64,000 nucleotides of DNA. Origin: CATQHW01 sp965243545. Lineage in GTDB: Bacteria; Spirochaetota; Spirochaetia; SZUA-6; Bin103. The first letter of the stretch is position 1. Each line of letters opens with the position of its first letter. The position numbers and the translations under genes are program-made. Below are positions 51,825 through 60,219 of the stretch, one piece after another. The stretch lies in NCBI GenBank assembly GCA_965243545.1, contig OZ251573.1:2604001-2668000 (forward strand). Direction: 5' to 3'. The notes under the pieces were generated by a model. The model was not told the origin of the DNA and did not search any database. It saw only the letters and a program-made list of their open reading frames with translations.

Positions 51825-53000
51825 ATGGTACGCGACCTGCAGCACGTGACCGTCTACCGCGACCCCGCCGGCGAGTGGAACGCCGCGTTCCCGGAGATCG
51901 CGCGTCTGGCCAACGGCGACCTGCTGGTCTCGTTCCGGGAGGCGCGCTACGGGCCGCCGGAGACCGGCGCCGGCCACAACCACAGCGAGCCGCTCTGCCG
52001 CGGATCGCTGATCCGTTCGACCGACGGCGGACGGACCTGGCCGCCGGACGGCTACCAGCGACTCACCGGCACGTTCCCGATGGAGCAGTGCTCGGTGAGC
52101 GCCGCCGGCGGCGATCTGGTGCTGTTCATCTACGCACTCAACGTCCTCAAGACCCCGCCCCTCACCGCCTCCCTGCGCGGCGGCCCGGACTGGTCCGCGC
52201 AGCACACCTACATCGACCTGGCGCGGCGTTCCCGCGACGGCGGCCGGACCTGGGATCAGGCGACGCCGCTCACCCCGTCGCCGCTCAGCCACGCGGCGAT
52301 CCACGCGCCGATGATCGAGCTGCCGGACGGCACGCTGCTGGCCCCGCTGTGCGGCAGCCTCGGCTCCGATCCGGCGGCGCCGCAGCAGCATCCGCAGTGC
52401 GTGGTGCGCTCCCACGACCGCGGACTGACGTGGGGCGACGGATCGATCGTCGCCCTCGACCCGCGCGGCCGGCGCCGCTATCACCAGGCGTCGTTGGCGC
52501 CGCTGCCCGGCGGCGAGATCGTGGCCGTGATGCACAGCGAGGAGACCATCGACCTGCCGGACGGCCGCCAAGCGCGGGAGGTGAACGCCTGGCTGGCCCG
52601 GTCGCACGACGCGGGGCGCACGTGGAGTGAGCTGGAGTCGCTGCCGTTCCGGGTGACCGGCTCCGCCACCAGCACCATCCGGCTGCAGGACGGACGCTTG
52701 CTGTTCACCTGGAGCGACCGTCATATTCCCGGCATCCGCGTCGCGGTGAGCGGCGACGGCGGGCGCAGCTGGAGCGACCCGGAGGGCTGGCCGGTGCGCG
52801 ACGGCCAGCACGTCCCCGGCTCGCGAGACATGCTGCAGGCGTGGACGCACGACGGCTCCGTGTTCGGCGGCGTCTACTCCGACATAGGCGAGCCGTGCAC
52901 GGTCCAGATGGCGGACGGACGCATCATCACCGTCTACTACTGGGGCGATCCGGGAGACCCGCTCCGCTACGTCGAAGCGGCGATCTTCCGCCTCGACTGA
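51825..53000 (+). CDS. Sialidase/BNR-repeat family protein
   Basis: 391 residues; AAGGAGAAGA lies just before the ATG, overlapping the DppF end. Five Asp boxes at regular spacing: IRSTDGGRTW, RRSRDGGRTW, VRSHDRGLTW, ARSHDAGRTW and AVSGDGGRSW, i.e. a six-bladed sialidase-fold propeller. An Arg near the N terminus (VSFREARYG) and a Glu-rich region could belong to an active site, but the full sialidase triad cannot be confirmed by eye. No signal peptide, so any activity is cytosolic on imported material. Exo-alpha-sialidase or a related glycan enzyme are the leading options. Confidence 0.82.
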   Translation: MVRDLQHVTVYRDPAGEWNAAFPEIARLANGDLLVSFREARYGPPETGAGHNHSEPLCRGSLIRSTDGGRTWPPDGYQRLTGTFPMEQCSVSAAGGDLVLFIYALNVLKTPPLTASLRGGPDWSAQHTYIDLARRSRDGGRTWDQATPLTPSPLSHAAIHAPMIELPDGTLLAPLCGSLGSDPAAPQQHPQCVVRSHDRGLTWGDGSIVALDPRGRRRYHQASLAPLPGGEIVAVMHSEETIDLPDGRQAREVNAWLARSHDAGRTWSELESLPFRVTGSATSTIRLQDGRLLFTWSDRHIPGIRVAVSGDGGRSWSDPEGWPVRDGQHVPGSRDMLQAWTHDGSVFGGVYSDIGEPCTVQMADGRIITVYYWGDPGDPLRYVEAAIFRLD

Positions 53001-53016
53001 CTACCGTGGAGGCCGC

Positions 53017-54021
53017 GTGATGCTGCGCCGGCACCCCGCCAATCCGGTCATTCCCGTCGCGCCGGGCACGTGGCGCAACTTCGTCACCGCCAACGCCGAC
53101 GTGCTCCGCATCGGCGACGAATGGCGGCTCTACTTTCGCGGCAACGCCAAGCGGGACGACGGCGTGGTCACAGCGGCGATCGGACTGCTCACCTGCCCGG
53201 CGGACCGGTTCGACGGGGTGACGTGGCGGGAGTACGCCGGCAATCCGGTGACCCGGCCCGGCGCGCCCGGCAGCATCGACGACCTGGGCGCCATCGATCC
53301 TGCCGTGGTGGCCGCCGACGGCCGGTTCCTGCTGTACTACACCGCGGTCCCGCAGGAGCGGCCCGGTACGGTGGGACGCGGGTGGGGGCACTCGGTCAAG
53401 AGCATCGCGCTGGCGGTTTCCGGCGACGGGTTGCGCTTTGAACGGTACGGCGATGAGCCGCTGATCCCGGCGTTCGCCGCCGCGCCGGAGGTGGTGTTCC
53501 ACGCCGGCGAGTACTGGCTGTTCTACTCCGGGCTCGACGCCCGCGGCGGCACCGACATCTACGTGGTGCGGTCGCCCGACCCCTACCGCTTCGACCACAC
53601 GCGCCGGCGGATGGTGATGGGCGCCGGCGCCGCGGGAAGCTGGGAGGGGTTGTCGGTGACGACTCACCGGATCTTCCGCGACAACGGCCTCTGGTACATG
53701 GTCTACGCCGGCAGCGACCGGCACGAGGACACCCCGTGGCACTTCGGCGTCGCCGCCTCGCGCGATCTGGTCACCTGGACCCGCTACCCCGGCAATCCGA
53801 TCTTCGAACGCGGGCCGGAGGGCGCCTGGGACGACTGCGGCATCTGGTACGGCACCACGGTCAAGGTCGATGGGGTCTACCATATGTGGTATGAGGGACG
53901 GAGCAGCGGCGAACCGCGCCGCATTGCCGACGTCCGGCCGGGCGGGCGCGGCCGCGGCGGCATCTCGCAGATCGGCTTGGCCGTCATGCGGTCCGACACG
54001 TTCTTCTTCACCCTTCCCTGA
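53017..54021 (+). CDS. Glycosidase-like five-bladed beta-propeller protein (GH43/GH130-like)
   Basis: 334 residues; TGGAGG stands before the ATG. Features of the clan: HPANPVIPVAPGTWRN, ADVLRIGDEWRLYFRGNAK, AIDPAVVAADGRFLLYYTAV, then EYWLFYSGLD, TYHRIF-like TTHRIFRDNGLWYMVYAG, and WDDCGIWYGTTVKVDGVYHM. Blades begin with an acidic residue, as in GH43, GH32 and GH130 proteins. Whether it is a hydrolase or a phosphorylase cannot be told. It lies between the sialidase-like and the amidohydrolase genes in the same operon. Cytosolic. Confidence 0.82.
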   Translation: MMLRRHPANPVIPVAPGTWRNFVTANADVLRIGDEWRLYFRGNAKRDDGVVTAAIGLLTCPADRFDGVTWREYAGNPVTRPGAPGSIDDLGAIDPAVVAADGRFLLYYTAVPQERPGTVGRGWGHSVKSIALAVSGDGLRFERYGDEPLIPAFAAAPEVVFHAGEYWLFYSGLDARGGTDIYVVRSPDPYRFDHTRRRMVMGAGAAGSWEGLSVTTHRIFRDNGLWYMVYAGSDRHEDTPWHFGVAASRDLVTWTRYPGNPIFERGPEGAWDDCGIWYGTTVKVDGVYHMWYEGRSSGEPRRIADVRPGGRGRGGISQIGLAVMRSDTFFFTLP

Positions 54022-54032
54022 GGTTATTCGTC

Positions 54033-55190
54033 ATGTCCATGGCCGACTCCGATCCGTACGATCTGCTGATCAGCGCCGGCCGCGCGCTGTGCTCCGCGAC
54101 CGGCCTGGACGCGCCCGGCGCGGTCGCCGTGCGCGGCGACCGCATCGTTGCGGCGGGTCCGCAGGTGAGCGGGCCGGCGCGGGCCCGGTTCGACTTCCCC
54201 GGCGGGTTGCTGCTGCCCGGTCTGGTCGACCTGCACGCCCATCCGGCGCGCGGCGGCTCCCGCTACGGCATCGACCCTGATCGGCATCTGCTGCCGCGAG
54301 GCGTGACGACCGCGGCGTCGCAGGGCGACGCCGGCGCCGGCAACTGGCCCGCCTACCGCGACCGGGTGATCGGTGCCGCCCGCACGCGGGTGCGGTTGGC
54401 GATCCACCTGTCGCGCCGCGGCGAATCCGATCCCGACTGGCCGTACGGCTCGCTCGCCGACGCCGACGTGGACGCATGCGCGGCGGCCATCCGGGACGGC
54501 GGCGGCCTGATCTGGGCCATCGCCGTAAACACCGGCGCCTCGATCGGGTTGGACCCGCACGCCGTGCTGGACCGCGCGCTGCAGGCCGCCGAACGGACCG
54601 GCCGCCCGCTGTTGTTCGGTTCCCGTATGCGGAGCGACTGGCCGCTCGACCGGCAGCTGCCGTTGCTGCGCGCCGGCGACGTGGTCACCTACTGCTTCAA
54701 CGCGCTGCCCGAAGGGATGGTCAGCGACGGCCGCGTGCGCGAATGCGTCCGGGAGGCGCGGCGGCGCGGCGTGCTGTTCGACGTCGGCCACGGCATGGTC
54801 TCGTTCAGCTTTCCGGTCGCAGAAGCGGCCATCGGCTCAGGCTTCTGGCCCGACACCATTTCCAGCGATCAGTACCGGCGCCACGTCGGTTCGCGCCCGC
54901 AGCACGATCTGGCGCTCACCGTCTCCAAGGTGATAGCGGCCGGAATGCCGGAGGCCGAGGCGTTCCGGCGGGCGACCCTGCGCCCCGCCGAGCTGCTGGG
55001 ACTGGACGGCGAGATCGGCGCGCTCCGCCCCGGCGCGTGCGCGGACCTCACCGTGCTGCAGCCGGCGGACGATGAGGCCGGCCGGCTGCGCGATTGCGAC
55101 GGCGCGGAGCGGCCCGGCGTGCGCTGGACGCCGCGCCTCACCGTGCGCGGCGGGCAGGTGGTGGCCGGCCCGGCGCCGGAACGGCTATGA
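54033..55190 (+). CDS. Amidohydrolase superfamily protein (amidohydrolase/deacetylase, EF_0837-like)
   Basis: 385 residues. LLLPGLVDLHAHPARGG gives the HxH metal motif. GVTTAASQGDAGAGNWPAYR and LAIHLSRRGE resemble the subgroup that includes Atu3266 and EF_0837 (deacylases). DVGHGMVSFSF gives a metal His and DTISSDQYRRHV the catalytic Asp. TLRPAELLGLDGEIGALRPG is the usual C-terminal motif of urease-like amidohydrolases. Probably removes an acyl group from an amino sugar or hydroxy acid. Start ATG 54033 has only a weak GAGG ribosome site; its stop overlaps the next gene (ATGA). Confidence 0.86.
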   Translation: MSMADSDPYDLLISAGRALCSATGLDAPGAVAVRGDRIVAAGPQVSGPARARFDFPGGLLLPGLVDLHAHPARGGSRYGIDPDRHLLPRGVTTAASQGDAGAGNWPAYRDRVIGAARTRVRLAIHLSRRGESDPDWPYGSLADADVDACAAAIRDGGGLIWAIAVNTGASIGLDPHAVLDRALQAAERTGRPLLFGSRMRSDWPLDRQLPLLRAGDVVTYCFNALPEGMVSDGRVRECVREARRRGVLFDVGHGMVSFSFPVAEAAIGSGFWPDTISSDQYRRHVGSRPQHDLALTVSKVIAAGMPEAEAFRRATLRPAELLGLDGEIGALRPGACADLTVLQPADDEAGRLRDCDGAERPGVRWTPRLTVRGGQVVAGPAPERL

Positions 55191-56278
55191 TCGCCGGGGA
55201 GTCAGGAACGGAGCAAACGTACCGAGCCGCCGTCGTCGGGCTCACCGGGATCGGCGCCCGCCGCCCGCCGGCCGGCGCCGGCGGACTGCGGAGCCCGATG
55301 GGGCGTTCCCACGTGTCGTGCTACGTCGAGCACCCGCGCACCGACCTGGTCGCGGTGTGCGACCTGCGCGCCGAGGCGCTCGACGAGTTCCGGGAGACGT
55401 GGCCGGAACTGGCCGGCGCCGCCGTCCATGCCGGCTTCGGCGAGATGCTGGCCGCCGCGCGGCCGGACATCGTCAGCGTCGTCACCGGCGACCACGTCCA
55501 CGCCGACCTCACCGTGGCCGCCGCCGAAGGGGGCGCCCGCGCGGTCTTCTGCGAGAAGCCGATCGCCACCACGCTGGAGGACGCTGACCGCATGATCGCG
55601 GCGTGCCAACGGAACGGGGTGCTGCTGTCGATCGACCACACCCGCCGCTGGGCGCCGGTGTTCTCCGAAGCGCAGCGCATGGTGGCGAACGGCGCGCTGG
55701 GCGCGGTGCGGACGCTGTCGGTCGAACACTACGGACCGCGGGCGATGATGTTCCGCAACGGGACTCACCTGATCGACCTGTTGTGCTTCTTCTCCGGCGC
55801 CGAGCCGCGCTGGGTGACCGCCAAGCTGGAGCCCGGCTTCGATCACTTTGACCGCTACCGGGGCGACGGCGGCAAGGACCCGGCCCAGGACCCGTACGCC
55901 TCCGCCCTGATCGGTTTCGAGCACGACGTCCGCGCCACCTACAACGCGTACAAGACGGAGTTCAACACCGGGATTCTCACCGTCACCTGTGACCGCGGCC
56001 GGCTGGAGTTCCACAACGAGCAGGGCCGGCTGCTCACCAGCGACAGCGGCGGAGGACACCGCGAGCTGCACTCGTCGCGGCTGTCGAGCGGCGACTACCT
56101 GTACGCGCATCAGCTCGGCGCCATCGACGAGCTGGTGGGAGTTCTGGACGGCGGCGGCCCGCTGGTCTCGCCGGGGACCGACGCGCGATGGACGCTGGAG
56201 ATCATCCTGGGCGTCCTTGCCTCGCAACGGAACGGCCACAACCGCGTCGATCTGCCCCTGCCGCGCGCCGGAGCCTGA
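55187..56278 (+). CDS. Gfo/Idh/MocA family oxidoreductase
   Basis: 363 residues; ATG 55187 overlaps the amidohydrolase stop. The Rossmann domain starts YRAAVVGLTGIGARRPPAG, a variant of the usual GxGxxG with an inserted stretch. LVAVCDLRAEALDEF and the family marker FCEKPIATTLEDADRMI (about residues 121-137, EKP with catalytic Lys) follow. The C-terminal half has the expected GTHLIDLLCFFSGAEPRWV. NAD(P)-dependent oxidation or reduction of a sugar or cyclitol is expected. It is the last gene of the 45571-56278 operon and converges on the NamZ-like gene. Confidence 0.92.
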   Translation: MIAGESGTEQTYRAAVVGLTGIGARRPPAGAGGLRSPMGRSHVSCYVEHPRTDLVAVCDLRAEALDEFRETWPELAGAAVHAGFGEMLAAARPDIVSVVTGDHVHADLTVAAAEGGARAVFCEKPIATTLEDADRMIAACQRNGVLLSIDHTRRWAPVFSEAQRMVANGALGAVRTLSVEHYGPRAMMFRNGTHLIDLLCFFSGAEPRWVTAKLEPGFDHFDRYRGDGGKDPAQDPYASALIGFEHDVRATYNAYKTEFNTGILTVTCDRGRLEFHNEQGRLLTSDSGGGHRELHSSRLSSGDYLYAHQLGAIDELVGVLDGGGPLVSPGTDARWTLEIILGVLASQRNGHNRVDLPLPRAGA

Positions 56279-56299
56279 ACCGCCGCTCCGGCGGAACGC

Positions 56300-57511
56300 T
56301 CAGTACCGCCTGAACGCCGCGGTCGCTTTCACCCAGGCGCGTTCGTCGGCCCGTAGCTTGGCGTCCCAGGCGTCCCATGAGTCGTCGGCGGCGTCATCGA
56401 CCCAGCGGCGCAGGGCCGGACCGCCGGCGATCACGTCGATCGGCAGGCGCTCGTACTCGTATTCGTAGGGTCCGCTTCGCCAGAGCGGCAGCGCCGGATG
56501 CAGCGCGCGAACGATCTTGAGGATGGCGGCGATCAGACAATACGGCCGGCACCGGCCGGGGTCGTAGACCGGATCGGCGGTCACCAGCTCGAAGCCGGGA
56601 CACGGCCGGCCGGCGTGCTTGTGAAAGGTCGGCTCGAAAGTGACGTCGCGCAGGAACAGACCGGTGAGCAGCTCCGGGCAGCGTTCCCGAAGACCGCGCC
56701 GCACCGCCGGCCAGTCGACCTGCGGGTGGCCCACCAGCGACAGCGGACGCGTGGTGCCGCGGCCTTCGCTCAGCGTCGTTCCCTCAAGCAGCACCGTGCC
56801 GGGATAGGCGCGCGCCGTCGCTACGGCCGGCATGTTGGGGCTCGGCTGCAGCCAGACCCGCACGGCCGGCCACGGCGCCTGCGGGTTCCATCCGACCATC
56901 GGCACGACCGTCAGCCGCACGTCCAAGCCGGCGAAGCGCCGGTACCAGTCCGCGCACTCGCCCAGAGTCATGCCGTGCTGCATGGGCGTGGCCGCCAAGC
57001 CGACAAAGCTCTCCCGGCCCGGCTGCAGCGTCAGCCCCTCCACGCAACGGCCGGCCGGGTTCGGGCGGTCCAGCACCCACAGCTCGCGGTCGCTGCCGGC
57101 CAAGTCCTCAAGCAGGTAGCCCAGGGTGGTGAGAAAGGTGTAGACGCGAACGCCCACGTCCTGGAGGTCGAACAGCAGCACGTCGAACAGGTCCAGCCAC
57201 TCCGGCCGCAGGCGCCGCGTATCTCCGTACAGGCTGTAAATCGGCGCGCCGAGCCCGGCGTGATAGCCGTGCGCGCTCTCCACCATGTCGTCCTGCTTCT
57301 CTCCGGCAAAGCCGTGTTGGGGCGACAACAGCGCGGTGATCCGCACGTCCGGGAGCTCGCCCAGCCGCTCCCAGACCGGCCGCAGGCGGGCGTCGACGCT
57401 GGCCGGATGCGCGAGCAGCGCCACGCGCCGCCCCCGCAGCCGCTTCCGGTACGGCGCGCCTTCGGGGCGGTCCGGCAGCATGTCGGCGCCGAACCATACC
57501 GCCGCGTTCAT
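56300..57511 (-). CDS. DUF1343 family protein, exo-beta-N-acetylmuramidase (NamZ) type
   Basis: 403 residues. VALLAHPASVDARLRPVWE, ALLSPQHGFAGEKQDDMVES, PIYSLYGDTRRLRPEWLDLF, DVLLFDLQDVGVRVYTFLTT and WLQPSPNMPAVATARAYPGT are the standard blocks of PF07075, whose characterised member NamZ releases MurNAc from the non-reducing end of peptidoglycan fragments. Also present: EGTTLSEGRGTTRPL. Relatives are normally secreted, but here no signal peptide is seen. The ATG at 57511 overlaps the permease stop (ATGA), placing the enzyme in a sugar-importer operon and suggesting that muropeptide-like sugars are imported, then cleaved. Confidence 0.92.
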   Translation of the reverse strand: MNAAVWFGADMLPDRPEGAPYRKRLRGRRVALLAHPASVDARLRPVWERLGELPDVRITALLSPQHGFAGEKQDDMVESAHGYHAGLGAPIYSLYGDTRRLRPEWLDLFDVLLFDLQDVGVRVYTFLTTLGYLLEDLAGSDRELWVLDRPNPAGRCVEGLTLQPGRESFVGLAATPMQHGMTLGECADWYRRFAGLDVRLTVVPMVGWNPQAPWPAVRVWLQPSPNMPAVATARAYPGTVLLEGTTLSEGRGTTRPLSLVGHPQVDWPAVRRGLRERCPELLTGLFLRDVTFEPTFHKHAGRPCPGFELVTADPVYDPGRCRPYCLIAAILKIVRALHPALPLWRSGPYEYEYERLPIDVIAGGPALRRWVDDAADDSWDAWDAKLRADERAWVKATAAFRRY

Positions 57512-58410
57512 CGAATCGCTCCCGCCGACAACCCGCGCACTATGTGCCTCTGGAACAGGATGACCATCACGACCGGCGGCGCGATGGCTATGACGGTGGC
57601 CGCCGACATCAGATCCCAGTGCACGAAGTACTGCCCGACGAATTCCGTGATGGTGACGGTGAGCGGTTTGGAACGGAGCGTATACGCCATGATCAGCGGC
57701 ACCAGAAAGAAGTTCCAGGAATGCAGAAACGAGATGATGGAGACCGCGACGATGCCGGGCCGGACCATCCGGATGGTGACCCGGTAGAGCGCTTGCAGGC
57801 GGGTGCATCCGTCGACGCGGGCCGCGTCCTCGATCTCGCCCGGCACGGCGCGGAAGTAGCCGGTCATGAACCACATCTCGAACGGGATGCGATAGGTGAA
57901 CAACAGCAGGATCAGACCCAGGCGCGTATCCAGCAGCTGCAGGGAAGCCATCATCGGAAACAGCCCGATGATGATGGGCCAGCCCGGCAGCGCGATCAGC
58001 GCCAACACGAAGTAGAACAGGGCGCGGCGGCCGGGAAACTCGATGCGTCCGAACACGTAGCCCAACAGCGGCGCCAGCGCCATCACCAGCAGCGTGGTCG
58101 CCGTGCTGATGATGAGCGAGTTGATCAGCCCCGCGCGGATCAGCTCCGCCGCCGCCTGCCCGCCGGCGCCGCGAAACCCTTCGCCTTCGACCAGCACCGT
58201 GCGATACGGCGCCAACGTCGGCTGCCGCGGGATCCAGTGCGGCGGCACCGAGTAGAGCTCGGCCCGGACCGAGATCGAGGAGATCGCTATCCAGACGATC
58301 GGCCCCAGGCTCCAGGCGGCCATCAGCGCCGCCAGCGTCCAGAGCAGCCCCCGTGACAGCAGGCGGCGAACCGGCGACGCCCCGGCGATAGCGAGTTCGG
58401 AGCCGGCCAC
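57508..58410 (-). CDS. Sugar ABC transporter permease, MalG type
   Basis: 300 residues with the MalG/UgpE layout: N-terminal helix LLWTLAALMAAWSLGPIVWI, periplasmic loop with PPHWIPRQPTLAPYRTVL, five further helices and the coupling loop EIEDAARVDGCTRLQALYRV. It follows the MalF-type gene after 6 bp and overlaps the NamZ-like gene by 4 bp. The matching ATPase is not encoded here; MalK-like subunits are often shared. Confidence 0.93.
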   Translation of the reverse strand: MAGSELAIAGASPVRRLLSRGLLWTLAALMAAWSLGPIVWIAISSISVRAELYSVPPHWIPRQPTLAPYRTVLVEGEGFRGAGGQAAAELIRAGLINSLIISTATTLLVMALAPLLGYVFGRIEFPGRRALFYFVLALIALPGWPIIIGLFPMMASLQLLDTRLGLILLLFTYRIPFEMWFMTGYFRAVPGEIEDAARVDGCTRLQALYRVTIRMVRPGIVAVSIISFLHSWNFFLVPLIMAYTLRSKPLTVTITEFVGQYFVHWDLMSAATVIAIAPPVVMVILFQRHIVRGLSAGAIR

Positions 58411-58416
58411 CCTTCC

Positions 58417-59256
58417 CTACACCTCCCGCTCGCGCAGCGACAGCCGCATGTAGAGCAGAGACATCAGAAAGAGCAGCAGCCCGGTGAGATACGCCATCGC
58501 CGCCCCGCGTCCGAAGCGGCCGCCGACGAAGGTCACCTCGTAGTTGTAGATCATCGGCGTGCGGGTGATCTCCTGCGCGCCGGTGAGCGCGTAGATCTCG
58601 TCGAATACGTTGAAGGCCGTGATGCCGGTGAGCACCAGGGCGATCGCGGCGATGGCGGCCACGGCGGGAACGGTGACGTGCCGAAAGCGCCGCAACGCGC
58701 CGGCGCCGTCGACGGCCGCGCTCTCGTACAGCTCGCCCGGCACGGCCTGCAGCGCTCCCAGGAACAGCACGGCCACGAACGGGACGAAGCGCCACGTGAA
58801 CACCAGCACCGCGGCTCCCATCGCGGTGAGCGGATCGGACAGCCAGAACCGGTACTCGCCGATCATGCCGAGCTGCAACAGCAGCCCGTTCAACGCGCCG
58901 TACTCGCCGTTGAAAATCCAGCGCCACGCATGGCCGGACACCACCGGCGGGATCGCCCACGGGACGATGATGACGGTGCGCAGCAGCCCCCGCCCCCGGA
59001 AGTCGCGATTGAGCACCAGCGCGAAGGCGAGCCCGATGCCGATCACCAGCACGATCGCCGCAGCCACGAACCACGCCACCCGCGCCACAGCGGCGTGAAA
59101 GGCGCCGTCGGTCAGCACGTGGATGAAGTTGTCCAGGCCGACGAAGCCGCGCCGGGCCGGCTGCTTGACGTTGTAGCGCGTGAATGCCAGCCGCAGTGAG
59201 GAAAGCGCCGGGACGTGGCCGAACACGACCACCAGGGTCAGGGTCGGCGCCAGCAC
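58417..59256 (-). CDS. Sugar ABC transporter permease, MalF type
   Basis: 279 residues from the GTG at 59256; the open frame continues upstream through about 38 codons (RRQPWAGFRKWRPRLSAALD) without a good start, so a slightly longer protein using a CTG is possible. First helix LAPTLTLVVVFGHVPALSSL then LAFTRYNVKQP; coupling loop ELYESAAVDGAGALRRFRHV. Typical partner of the MalG-type permease downstream. The upstream binding-protein gene is damaged, so the importer may be inactive or rely on another binding protein. Confidence 0.9.
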   Translation of the reverse strand: MLAPTLTLVVVFGHVPALSSLRLAFTRYNVKQPARRGFVGLDNFIHVLTDGAFHAAVARVAWFVAAAIVLVIGIGLAFALVLNRDFRGRGLLRTVIIVPWAIPPVVSGHAWRWIFNGEYGALNGLLLQLGMIGEYRFWLSDPLTAMGAAVLVFTWRFVPFVAVLFLGALQAVPGELYESAAVDGAGALRRFRHVTVPAVAAIAAIALVLTGITAFNVFDEIYALTGAQEITRTPMIYNYEVTFVGGRFGRGAAMAYLTGLLLFLMSLLYMRLSLREREV

Positions 59257-59369
59257 CGCGGCGGCCAGCGTGCGCGGCCGGTCCAGAGCCGCAGAAAGCC
59301 GCGGCCGCCACTTCCGAAAGCCGGCCCACGGCTGCCGGCGCGACGGGCCGGCAGCCGTGCGTGAAAGCT

Positions 59370-60182
59370 CTATTCGTACTCCGCCTTCAGCTCGCGGGCA
59401 AAGTCCGCCAGCTCGGCCAACGCATCCTGCGGGCTCTGCTCACCGCGCGCCGCGCGCAGCATGAGCTGCTCGGCCTGCTTCTCGAACTCGATGTACCACG
59501 GCCGGTCATACGGGATCGTGACGATGTAGTCGGCCTGTTCATTCATCGCGTCGAACCCGTCGATGGCGTCGGCGTCGCCGAGCGCCCGGAATACCGACGT
59601 GCTGGCCGGGAACAAGCCGTTGGCGTCGAACAGAAAACGCTGCATGTCCGGGCCGGCGAAGAATTCGATCAGTTCCATCGCCGCCTGCGGATAGTCCGTG
59701 AACGCGCTGACGGTAAGGCCGGCCGGCAGCAGCCAGGTGAAGTGCTGTTCCGGCAGCAGCAGATAGTCGGCGTTCGGGGCGACCTGGGAGCGTTCGGCGT
59801 CGTTGGCGATCCCCAAGGCGCCCTGCCACGCCTGGTGAAACGCGGCTTGACCCGCCCAGAAACTGGGGTGCGGATTGGCGGAGCTGAGCCGCTCCGGCGA
59901 GATGAGTCCCTGCTCGAACCAGTCGATCACGCGCACGAACGCCGCGTACGCCGGGTCCGCCGGATCGTCGAACACCGGGTTGCCGGCCGCGTCGAACAGC
60001 TCGGAACCGGAGGACAGGGCGGTCAGGTACCACGTCCACGGACGGATGCCGGCCGCGTACGGATACTCGTACAGTCCCTGTTCCTTCATGGCCAGCATGG
60101 CCGCTTCGAAGTCGTCCCAGGTGGCGATGTCGGCGGCGGTGAGCCCGACCGCGTCGAGCGCGGTGGTGTCGTAGTCCGGGCA
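59370..60182 (-). pseudogene. Extracellular solute-binding protein, family 1, 5'-truncated at the palindrome
   Basis: 271 codons are open from 60182 to the stop at 59370 and give a good C-terminal two-thirds of a family-1 sugar-binding protein: DDFEAAMLAMKEQGLYEYPY, FVRVIDWFEQGLISPERLSS, WAGQAAFHQAWQGALGIAND and AMELIEFFAGPDMQRFLFDA. Reading backward, the frame runs through ATG 60098 (PDYDTTALDAVGLTAADIAT precedes it) and meets an in-frame stop at 60183-60185, exactly where the 36-bp palindrome begins. The signal peptide and about 150 residues are gone, and they do not reappear beyond the ATPase gene. So the gene was cut by a rearrangement ending at the palindrome. Confidence 0.85.
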
Positions 60183-60183
60183 T

Positions 60184-60219
60184 CATAATACCCAAAACTT
60201 GCAAGTTTTGGGTATTATG
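60184..60219. repeat. Perfect 36-bp palindrome at the start of the DUF4143 ATPase gene
   Basis: The left half is CATAATACCCAAAACTTG and the right half is its exact reverse complement, with no spacer. The element is 33% G+C in a region of about 67%. Its last three bases are the ATG (60217-60219) of the ATPase gene. A mirror ATG is at the other end. It is also the exact break point of the binding-protein gene. It could be an operator for autoregulation, a cruciform-forming site or the end of a mobile unit. Confidence 0.95.

Noticed and set aside
51825..53000. Reading the sialidase-like protein as a certain neuraminidase
   Set aside because: The five Asp boxes prove the propeller fold but the catalytic Tyr/Glu/Arg set could not be confirmed.
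56300..59329. 1009-codon minus-strand frame spanning two permeases and the NamZ-like gene
   Set aside because: Only its last 403 codons are real; the rest is out of frame with both permeases, which have proper membrane helices and family motifs in another frame.
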